Source: Candidatus Gerdarchaeota archaeon (GTDB lineage: Archaea; Asgardarchaeota; Heimdallarchaeia; JABLTI01). Taken from it: a stretch of 14,256 bases of DNA. Numbering within the stretch: the stretch's first letter is position 1; each line of letters begins with the position of its first letter. Where the stretch lies: NCBI GenBank assembly GCA_016840905.1, contig JAEORM010000048.1:1-14256 (forward strand). Direction: 5' to 3'. A program made the translations under genes and the position numbers. Of the stretch, positions 1-6,900 are shown piece by piece. The notes beneath the pieces were generated by a model. It ran no database searches, was not told the origin of the DNA, and was given only the letters and a program-made list of their open reading frames with translations.

Positions 1-531
1 GATACTTGTGTTTATGACATTCTGTTCTTGATTGCCTTCTGCCAATGATCCCCAAACTAAAACCATAGCTGTACAAGGACTAGATCCCAATAAAATAACT
101 GCAATAATTAAATCATTATTACCTGGTAATATTAGGTAAGCTAAACCTGCAGCAACTAATGGAGCAATTATCCAATTAGATACAAGTGTAAGAATTATTG
201 GTAAAGGATTTTTACCTAATTTTTTTACTTCACTAAATTGAAGATTTAACATAGCTGGATACATCATAAAGAATAAACAAATACCAATAGGAATATTGAT
301 ACCAGTTCCACCCCTCCATTCATCAAAAATATTCACATTACTTAAGGCAGAACCAAATGCAGGCCAATATCTAGAAAATAATATTCCTATTCCCATGCAA
401 ATAACTACCCATAATGCTAGAAATTTCTCAAAGAATTTTAATTTTGATTTTTTTTTGATAGGTTCTTTTGGTAGCTCATTTAGTTCTGTATTTTTTACTT
501 CATCATTTATACTGCTTTCAGTTTCGGACAT
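1..531 (-). CDS. acr3: Acr3-family arsenite efflux permease (5' part, cut by window edge)
   Basis: The first 177 codons of a membrane protein run from ATG at 531 off the window start without a stop. Acr3 carriers expel As(III), and in some cases Sb(III), across the cytoplasmic membrane using the proton motive force. A hydrophilic, Lys-rich N-terminal tail of about 33 residues precedes hydrophobic segments near residues 37-53, 77-95, 109-135 and 140-161. The diagnostic stretch is at residues 149-166: GSSPCTAMVLVW, then GSLAEGN. It matches the Acr3 fourth-helix signature and contains the conserved thiolate, here Cys153, equivalent to the Cys shown to be essential in characterised Acr3 proteins. 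The gene is divergent from arsM and arsR and probably shares their ArsR control. Family members are usually about 350 residues, so roughly half is missing. The long polar N-terminal tail is somewhat unusual. The family call is firm; substrate range is inferred from family and context. Confidence 0.93.
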   Translation of the reverse strand, partial: MSETESSINDEVKNTELNELPKEPIKKKSKLKFFEKFLALWVVICMGIGILFSRYWPAFGSALSNVNIFDEWRGGTGINIPIGICLFFMMYPAMLNLQFSEVKKLGKNPLPIILTLVSNWIIAPLVAAGLAYLILPGNNDLIIAVILLGSSPCTAMVLVWGSLAEGNQEQNVINTSI

Positions 532-575
532 TCTACTATTCACTCAGTCTTAAGTTCCTAGTTTAGTTGTAGCTT

Positions 576-585
576 GTTTATAAGG
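576..585 (-). promoter_or_regulatory. Putative archaeal TATA promoter of acr3
   Basis: Read on the minus strand the site is CCTTATAAAC. It lies about 45-54 nt upstream of the acr3 ATG, which would put a transcription start near 553-556 and leave a leader of about 20-25 nt. The call rests on the TATA-like sequence and archaeal spacing only; no start site has been mapped. Confidence 0.4.
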
Positions 586-595
586 CAAGTATATG

Positions 596-620
596 AAAAT
601 TTTTTTATATAAAAAATTTT
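596..620. promoter_or_regulatory. A/T near-palindrome in the acr3-arsM divergent spacer, possible ArsR operator
   Basis: The 25-nt run reads AAAA, seven T, ATAT, six A, TTTT. It equals its own reverse complement except that one T-run is a base longer than the matching A-run. It encloses the probable arsM TATA box (604-613), so a dimeric repressor bound here would block TBP/TFB access. ArsR-family repressors bind imperfect inverted repeats over promoters and arsR is two genes away, so this is the best operator candidate in the spacer. A/T-only palindromes also arise by chance in such AT-rich DNA. Confidence 0.35.
604..613 (+). promoter_or_regulatory. Putative TATA box of arsM (leaderless or short-leader transcript)
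   Basis: TTTATATAAA is a close match to an archaeal TATA box and is centred about 34 nt upstream of the arsM ATG. The expected transcription start, about 25 nt downstream of the box, is near 633-636, leaving fewer than 10 nt of leader. No Shine-Dalgarno-like motif lies before the ATG, which agrees with a leaderless or near-leaderless message. Confidence 0.55.
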
Positions 621-642
621 CCACATATATTAGTGCTTCATA

Positions 643-1398
643 ATGTCAAAACACAAAGAAATAATCAAAGAAGAATACGCTAAAGCATTAGAAAATGCGA
701 AAAGTAAAGGTTCGAGTTGTTGTTCAAGTGAAGATACAACCGATCAAGAAAATTCATGTTGTTCTTCAAAACTTTCTCTTACTCCTAACGTTCAAATTGT
801 TATTCCATCTTTTGGGTCTACAACCAATTTAGCTGGGAAAGCTAATCTAAAGACTGGTGATGTTGTAGTTGATTTTGGTAGTGGACCAGGTCACGATTTG
901 ATTCAAGCAGCTAAAATAATTGGGAAATCAGGTAAAGCTATTGGTATTGATTTTACACCTGAGATGGTTGAAAATGCGACTAATTTAGCTAAAAAGATTG
1001 GTTTGGATAATGTTGTAGTTTATCAGGGTGATATAGAAAATGTTCCACTCGAGTCTAATATAGCAGATGTGATCATATCAAATTGTGTCATAAATTTAGC
1101 CAATGATAAATTAGCAGTATTTAAGGAAGCATTTCGGATTCTCAAATCTGGTGGGCGCTTATTTGAGTCCGATGTTATAGCAGGTCAGGTTTTTCCAGAA
1201 AGTCTAAAAGAAAATAAGGAAGCTCTTTGTGGTTGTATTGCCGGTGCATTAACTAAAGAAGGTTATATTGAATTAATAAAAAAAGCAGGATTTATTGATA
1301 TTAACATACATATTGAACAAAGTTTTGGAAAGCAATTTCAATGGCAAGATAAGGAATATTCAACTTATAGTGGTATTATTACTGCTAAAAAGCCTTAA
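643..1398 (+). CDS. arsM: Arsenite S-adenosylmethyltransferase, lacking the first conserved Cys
   Basis: This 251-residue class I methyltransferase transfers methyl groups from S-adenosylmethionine to trivalent arsenic in the cytoplasm, giving methylated, partly volatile arsenicals. SAM motif I is VVDFGSGPGHD (75-85), followed by the acidic GIDFTPEM at 101-108. ArsM-specific signatures are SNCVINL (Cys148) and the CGCIAGAL segment (Cys196/Cys198); these thiolates correspond to the two As(III)-binding Cys of the family. The N-terminus carries two Cys pairs (26-27 and 39-40) in Ser-rich context, as in many anaerobe and archaeal ArsM proteins. The odd point is that the usual GCGNP motif just before motif I reads GSTTN (59-63), so the first conserved Cys is Ser. 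The ATG at 643 follows a TATA box at a suitable distance. The gene is divergent from acr3 and 77 nt upstream of arsR. The family call is secure; whether all methylation steps occur is uncertain. Confidence 0.93.
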   Translation: MSKHKEIIKEEYAKALENAKSKGSSCCSSEDTTDQENSCCSSKLSLTPNVQIVIPSFGSTTNLAGKANLKTGDVVVDFGSGPGHDLIQAAKIIGKSGKAIGIDFTPEMVENATNLAKKIGLDNVVVYQGDIENVPLESNIADVIISNCVINLANDKLAVFKEAFRILKSGGRLFESDVIAGQVFPESLKENKEALCGCIAGALTKEGYIELIKKAGFIDINIHIEQSFGKQFQWQDKEYSTYSGIITAKKP

Positions 1399-1475
1399 GT
1401 TGGTTATCTAAGAAATAAAGTAGAAATAGTATGAACATATCACATGTAATAGACCAAGAATTGGTTGCGATTTAA

Positions 1476-1913
1476 ATGACTAAAGAGCAGGATGAGAATA
1501 CGGTAAAAATTATAAAAATAGAAGGTCAAGAAACTAATAACCCCTTATCGATAGATACAATTGATATAAGTCATATTTGTAGCTGTAATATAGATTTCAA
1601 AAAATATACTTCAAATATTACTGGTTTTGAGTATGCTGATGATTTTTCTAATTTCTTAAAACTCATTTCTAATCCAATTCGATTTAAAATTCTTTTAATT
1701 TTATTGACAAAGGAATGGTCATGTAATTGCGAATTTGAATCTGTTTTTAATGAACATCAAACCTTAATTTCTCATCATCTTCGAAATCTTAGAGAAGGTG
1801 GTTTGATCGATTTCAAAAAGCAAGGTCAATGGAAATTCTATAAAATAGAGCCAAAATTTAGACCTTTACTTGAACAATTGCGAGATTTATTATTCACTCT
1901 TAAAGAGGAATGA
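1476..1913 (+). CDS. arsR: ArsR/SmtB-family arsenic-responsive repressor with extra N-terminal CxC
   Basis: This 145-residue winged-helix repressor should bind operators in the ars promoters and dissociate when As(III)/Sb(III) binds its thiols. The core spans about residues 56-128: LKLISNPIRFKILLIL, then EWSCNCEFE, then the recognition helix HQTLISHHLRNLREGGLI, then a wing ending GQWKFYKI. WSCNC (Cys83, Cys85) aligns with the ELCVCDL metal-binding loop of classical ArsR. A further CxC (Cys35, Cys37) lies in an N-terminal extension of about 50 residues, recalling CadC, where N-terminal Cys join the ELCVC pair in a four-thiolate site. A stop codon immediately precedes the ATG in frame, so the start cannot be earlier. 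There is no Shine-Dalgarno motif. The gene probably reads through from arsM, although the 77-nt gap could hold its own promoter. The inducer could also be Cd(II) or Pb(II), but the acr3/arsM context favours arsenic. Confidence 0.93.
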   Translation: MTKEQDENTVKIIKIEGQETNNPLSIDTIDISHICSCNIDFKKYTSNITGFEYADDFSNFLKLISNPIRFKILLILLTKEWSCNCEFESVFNEHQTLISHHLRNLREGGLIDFKKQGQWKFYKIEPKFRPLLEQLRDLLFTLKEE

Positions 1914-1920
1914 AAATTAT

Positions 1921-2790
1921 TTAAGGACTGATTGAAGATATTGGTTGATCTTTCGTTTCATCTATAAAATCAGCCAAAGATTTTTCACTCAAATCTATTG
2001 TTGTACGAATGTCTTCTATAATACAATCTCTAAGAAAGAATAGTAGTTTAGGTAATAATTTAATATCTTGAATAATAAAGTTAGGATTTTCTTTTTCAAG
2101 CTGTGGTTTGGTGAATATCATTTCATGATCAAACATTGCTATTGTTCTAATTCCTGCTTTTTTACTAGCTATAATATCACTTGCTTGATCACCAATTGAT
2201 ATTAATTCATCAGGGTCTAATCCCAAAGCTTCCATTGCTTGGTAAAATCCTTTTGAACTAGGTTTAATAGATTTCATTTCATCTCGAGTTAATACTAAAT
2301 CGAATTCTTTGATTTCTGGGATTTCTTTTTCAGCAGCATCAATAATGCTTCTGCTCGAATTGGTTATCAAAATAATTTTGTAATCTTCTGATAATAGTTC
2401 CCTAAGAACTTGTCTAGCGCCATTTTTTGGAACTATTCGTTTGCGGTTTTTAGCATAAATAATACCAACTGTAACTACAAATTTTAGTGCTTGAAAATTA
2501 GTCATTCCTAATTTTTTGCCCATATTAAAAGACATTTTAAGGAAACTCGTTTTACTAGGATGTTTCTCAATTTTAGTTAAATTATCAAAAATTTCTAAAG
2601 AGGCTTCTTTCATTAGTTCTTTATTAATATCTTTTTTAATCATGAATGCTGCACTAGTAATCGGGTAACCTATTCTGTTTTGAAATGAAGATAATACACC
2701 ATCAAAATCAAAAATTATTCCTTTAATTGGTTTGATACAAAAAGCTGGAATAGCATTATCATCTATAGTAGTAGGTATTTCAGAAGTCAT
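1921..2790 (-). CDS. HAD-superfamily phosphatase (phosphoglycolate-phosphatase-like)
   Basis: A complete 289-residue haloacid-dehalogenase-fold hydrolase, probably a small-molecule phosphatase acting through an aspartyl-phosphate and Mg2+. All four motifs are present: motif I FDFDGVL with nucleophile Asp28 and acid/base Asp30; motif II LITNSS with Thr143; motif III Lys176 in SIKPSSKGF; motif IV IGDQASDI with Asp201 and Asp205. Residues about 45-120 form a helical cap of the C1 type. Extensions of about 20 residues at the N-terminus and about 45 at the C-terminus lie outside the core. The substrate cannot be told; phosphoglycolate, sugar or nucleotide phosphates are all possible. The stop lies 7 nt from the arsR stop on the opposite strand, so the two transcripts must overlap at their 3' ends. 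The only purine-rich stretch before the ATG (AGGA near 2801) is about 10 nt away, weak for a ribosome site. Confidence 0.88.
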   Translation of the reverse strand: MTSEIPTTIDDNAIPAFCIKPIKGIIFDFDGVLSSFQNRIGYPITSAAFMIKKDINKELMKEASLEIFDNLTKIEKHPSKTSFLKMSFNMGKKLGMTNFQALKFVVTVGIIYAKNRKRIVPKNGARQVLRELLSEDYKIILITNSSRSIIDAAEKEIPEIKEFDLVLTRDEMKSIKPSSKGFYQAMEALGLDPDELISIGDQASDIIASKKAGIRTIAMFDHEMIFTKPQLEKENPNFIIQDIKLLPKLLFFLRDCIIEDIRTTIDLSEKSLADFIDETKDQPISSISP

Positions 2791-2950
2791 TTTCTAAAGT
2801 CCTATTTAATTTTTAGTTTATGAGCCAAACCATTTTGGAATATTAACTACAATTATTTATTCTTCTTCTTAATTAATGAAGCTTAAGATATGTACTATTA
2901 ATTGAATTATCTCTCCTATTTAAGAAAATAAATAAGAGTAATCACATAGG
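2791..2950. other. Intergenic region between the HAD and creatininase genes
   Basis: This 160-bp AT-rich spacer lies between two minus-strand genes and contains no credible ORF. It includes a small imperfect palindrome at 2865-2881, CTTC and GAAG flanking TTAATTAA with one extra base. The spacer must hold the terminator of the creatininase gene and the promoter of the HAD gene, but I cannot place either with confidence. Confidence 0.5.
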
Positions 2951-3712
2951 TTATGCATTTAGCATTTTTCTTATTTCTTCAACCAAGAATTCAGCTGTTT
3001 TTTCCAAATATTTTTGTCCTTTAATTGCTGTTGCTTTAGTAGGATCACCTAGGATTCCTATTTCTGATAAAGCCTTTATATTATTTTTCAGAATAAGATC
3101 TCCTTCCAGCTCACCAAAGCTTCCTACATACCCTGGTGCAAACCTTTCTTTTTTAACTAATTCACTATTTAGATATAACACAATTGATGTTTCTAGTTCT
3201 CCTGCATGAGCACCAGATTCTTCTTTTGTTATATCTTCTTCAAGGGAGAATTGCATTAATTTGTCTATGTACGTATATAAATCTGTATATCCTAAGATTT
3301 TCTTATCTGGATGTTGTTTTTGTAATTTTTCTATAATTTCCTTAATAGTAGTGAAATTACCACCATGACTAGGAATGAATATAATATTCTGAAATCCATG
3401 TTGGACCATTGATACAGTATAATCGGAAATAATTGCTTTCAAAGTTTCTGGTTTCAATGATATTGTTCCTGGGAAACACATATGATGACTTGAACAACCA
3501 AAACGAATAGTTGGTCCTTGAAGTGCTTTTCCTAATTTCTTAGTTATTTCTGTAACAATATATTCTCCTATTAGGGAGTCAGTTATTATTGGTAATTGTG
3601 GACCATGTTGTTCGATAGACCCTACTGCTATTATAATCGTTTTTACCCCATTATTAAGATGATTTTTAATATCAAGCCAAGTCATTTCTTCTATTTTGAG
3701 TCCTTTCATCAT
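2951..3712 (-). CDS. Creatininase-family metal-dependent amidohydrolase
   Basis: A complete 253-residue member of the creatininase/creatinine amidohydrolase fold. These are cytoplasmic dinuclear-metal enzymes that open amide or lactam bonds, including creatininase, the archaeal FAPy deformylase ArfB of flavin and deazaflavin synthesis, and the mycofactocin peptidase MftE. Metal-site residues are visible: Glu34 and His36 in GSIEQHGPQLP, Asp45 in ITDSL, His116 in the SHGGN motif (GHGGN is commoner) and Glu172 in AHAGELETS. SSHHMCFPGTISL (74-86) is the usual substrate-loop signature, with His where EH is usual. All ligands are present, so it should be active. The start could be either of two adjacent ATG codons; a weak AAAGGG lies 6 nt upstream of the first. 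ArfB would be a sensible archaeal role, but no flavin or F420 gene adjoins it, so the substrate stays open. Confidence 0.88.
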   Translation of the reverse strand: MMKGLKIEEMTWLDIKNHLNNGVKTIIIAVGSIEQHGPQLPIITDSLIGEYIVTEITKKLGKALQGPTIRFGCSSHHMCFPGTISLKPETLKAIISDYTVSMVQHGFQNIIFIPSHGGNFTTIKEIIEKLQKQHPDKKILGYTDLYTYIDKLMQFSLEEDITKEESGAHAGELETSIVLYLNSELVKKERFAPGYVGSFGELEGDLILKNNIKALSEIGILGDPTKATAIKGQKYLEKTAEFLVEEIRKMLNA

Positions 3713-3782
3713 AATTTACCCTTTTTCTTGGGCTTTTTGTCACTAATAAAAATAACTATTGGTCAATTTTTTGCATTAGTCA

Positions 3783-3794
3783 AGATAGCTATCT
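3783..3794. promoter_or_regulatory. Perfect 12-bp palindrome in the creatininase/REC divergent spacer
   Basis: AGATAGCTATCT is identical to its reverse complement. It sits in the 255-bp spacer between the minus-strand creatininase gene and the plus-strand receiver/PAS gene, about 70 nt from the former and 175 nt from the latter. It contains G/C bases and so is less likely than A/T-only palindromes to be compositional noise. It may be an operator for a dimeric regulator. No regulator is implicated. Confidence 0.3.
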
Positions 3795-3930
3795 ATTTTA
3801 TTAAAATAATTAATATATAAATCGACAAAAATATTGCTAATTATTAGAATAGGGTTAAGAAAATAAGTATTTGTCTCTAAAGTAAATATTATAATAGTTA
3901 ATCTAGTTTATTTGATAATATTAGAACTAA

Positions 3931-3938
3931 TTTAAATA
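3931..3938 (+). promoter_or_regulatory. Putative TATA box of the first REC-PAS-GAF gene
   Basis: TTTAAATA is centred about 33 nt before the ATG at 3968. The predicted start is near 3960, giving a leader of a few nucleotides, and no Shine-Dalgarno motif precedes the ATG. Many A/T stretches in this region could score similarly, so confidence is modest. Confidence 0.4.
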
Positions 3939-3967
3939 TTAAAATTAATCAATTGAGTGTTCTATAA

Positions 3968-6900
3968 ATGAAGAAATCTCTCACTATTCTACATTTAGAA
4001 GATAACAAGAATGATGTGGAACTGGTAAAGGAATTTCTCTCGCTAGGAGGCATAGATTGTAATTTCTTAAGTACAGATAATAGAGAGGATTTTATAAAAC
4101 TATTAAAAGGAAATAAATTAGATCTTATATTAGCTGATTATAGTTTACCTTCATTTGACGGTTTAAGTGCTCTTAAATTAGTACATGAAATGGGTTATAA
4201 TATTCCTTTTATTTTAGTTTCAGCTGTTTTAGGAGAAGAATTAGCTATTGAGGCTCTGCAAAGTGGTGCCACTGATTATATTCTAAAATCTCGTATGGAA
4301 CGATTGATACCAGCAATTCGAAGGGCTCTACGAGAAGTAGAAGAAAGAGATCAACGTATGAGACTTGAGAAAAATATCACTTTCCTTGAAAATCAATATC
4401 AGAAGATAGCTGAAAGGATCCGTGGTTTTTTAAAAATGGATTTGCCATCGGGAAAATTTTCATTGGTTGATCAATTTATTGAAGAATTAAGTGGATACCC
4501 AATTGATGAATGGTACAGTACGCCTAATTTTATAAAGAAAATTATTCATCCCGATTTTATCGATTATTATACTGAAAATTTCAAGAAAATGGAAGATGGT
4601 TTCGTACCAAAAATGCTTGAGTATAAAATCATACAAGCTGATGGTGAGGAACGGTGGTGGCTTCAATTTAATATAGGTGCTTATGATATCGACCAAAGAC
4701 TAATATCAGTTTCAATAGTAATTATAGATAACACCGAAACCAAAGAAACAAATTTGAAATATCAGAACTTGTTTGAAAATGCTCTTGCAGGTATGTATCG
4801 TACAGATATAGATTCTGGAATGATTATAGAAGCAAACGAGACCATGGCTAATATTTTTGGATATAAATCTGTGGATGAATTGAAAAGGATTTCAGCCAAG
4901 GAATTATATCCTTCTGATGCTTTAAGACTTGAGTTTATTAGTGAAATTAAAGCTAATGGGTTTGTTAAAGGTTATCAGATGCAACTTAAACGAAAAGATG
5001 ACAAGTTAATTTGGGTACGACTTTCAGCTAAAATCTATCCTTCAGAAGGCTTCATAGAAGGAGTGATAATAGATATATCTGAAGAAAAGAAAATTCAACA
5101 AGACTTATTTGATCGTGAACAAGAACTTGAAAATATCTTTGAACATAAAGGTACAGCAACACTCATCATTGATGAAGATATGAGAATTATTCGTTGTAAT
5201 CATCAATTGGAATTTATTATGGGTTATAAGAAAGAAGAATTAGAGAAAAGAAAATGGCCTGAATTTATTCATCCTGATGATATGCATAGGTTAATGACGT
5301 ACCATATGGAAAGAAGGAAAAATCCCACATTAACACCAAGTAGTTATGAATGTAAATTGATACATAAAACTGGTCGAATTATAACTGCATATCTAACAGT
5401 TGGCATGATTCCTGGAACAAGAAGAAGTATTGCTTCATTTTTTGATATCACAGAGAAGAATATTGCTGAAGAAGCATTACAAAGGGATAGAATTGTTTTC
5501 AAGTTGATAGCTGAATCAGCAGTACAATCAATTGATTTACGGGATTTGTGTCAAAAGGTTTTGATTGGTCTAGTAGACACTATGGGTTTTGATTCAGGAT
5601 CAATACGAATATATTATGAAAATGAACGCATTCTTTTACCAATGGCTGAATATGGCTTAAGTGAAGAAGCAAAACATTTCTTGGGTTATATTTCAATTGA
5701 TAATAAAGAGCTACCTTTAACTCAATTCATTGGCAAAGAGATTTTTGCTCCTGATGTACAAAAACATGATTTTCTTAAAAATACCGATCTTTATTCAAAA
5801 TATAAATGTCGAACCTTTATTTCATGGCCAATATTTAATGCTAATAAAAAATTCTTAGGATCTTTACAAATAGGTTCTCTAAAAAAGATTAATCTCACCG
5901 AAGATGATCGGAATTTCTTCGTAAATATTGCTAATATCTTTGCTACTGCTATCGAACGTAAAATGGCTGATGAAGCATTAAGAGAAAGTGAAAGCCAATA
6001 TCGTAATTTAGTTGAATCTTTACCTGGTCATTTAGGATTATTAATTTTACAAAACAACGAGATCAAATATGCAAGTCCTACCATCTTTGAAATGTTAAAA
6101 ATTAAATCAATAAAGGATATTATTGGTTCAGATGCGCTACAATTTTTTGTTGAAAAATATCATGAGGATATAGACTCATATATGAATTCAGTATTTGAAA
6201 TTGAATCAGGTCGTTCACAGATATTTGAAACTACTCTCAAAAGAACTACAAATGAAGAATTTCCTGGTGAAGTTATTGCTACACTAACCTCTTTTAGAGG
6301 TGAACCAGCAGTACAATTGATTATTTGGGAAATAACCGATCGTAAAGAAGCTGAAGAACAAATTCGGGAAAATGAAGAGAAATATCGAAGTTTAGTTGAA
6401 ACCTCTCCTTCAGCTATAGCATTAATTGATTTATCTGGTAAAATCCAATTTATCAATAAACATGCTGTGGAAATTTTTGGCCTAAAAAATGATAATGAAT
6501 TAATTGGTAAAAACCTTAGTTCTTTTGTAGCTGACCCTCAAATAGTTACTTTAGAGCAATTATTTAAAAAATTGTTAGCCAATAATGAACGGTTTACTAG
6601 TGAATTAATCTTTCTCAGAAGAGATAAAACAGCATTCCAAGGTGAATTAACAGCATCAATAATAAAAGGAATAAAAGGTGAACCAAAAGCATTTATTGCC
6701 ATTCTCCAAGATATTACCCAACGAAAAGAATTCGAACGTCATAGAAGATTATTGGTTAATATTATTGAAAACAGTAAAGAAGTGGTTATCTCGTCTAATG
6801 AAAATGGTATAATTCATTTTGCTACTTCCCCTCTAGAGGATGTTTTTGGATATAAACCAGAAGAGATAATTGGTAAATCAATAAATATTCTATCACCACC

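Larger units (their letters stand above)
3713..3967. other. Divergent intergenic region, creatininase / REC-PAS-GAF
   Basis: A 255-bp, very AT-rich spacer with no credible ORF. It must carry promoters in both directions. Candidate boxes are TTTAAATA at 3931-3938 on the plus strand and an A/T stretch near 3745-3757 on the minus strand. A perfect palindrome lies at 3783-3794, and TTAATATATAAA near 3809-3820 is a further TATA-like sequence with no gene at the expected distance. Confidence 0.5.

Noticed and set aside
296..553. Plus-strand open frame opposite the acr3 start
   Set aside because: It lies antisense to clear Acr3 coding sequence, its composition mirrors the opposite strand, and it matches no known family.
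3596..3820. Plus-strand open frame overlapping the creatininase start and spacer
   Set aside because: It is mostly antisense to the conserved creatininase N-terminus; its Phe/Ile-rich tail comes from AT-rich intergenic DNA.
4487..4696. Minus-strand open frame inside the first REC-PAS-GAF gene
   Set aside because: Antisense to conserved PAS1 coding sequence, with no start signal or recognisable protein features.
6160..6456. Minus-strand open frame inside the first REC-PAS-GAF gene
   Set aside because: Antisense to the PAS4-PAS5 coding region; no family resemblance.
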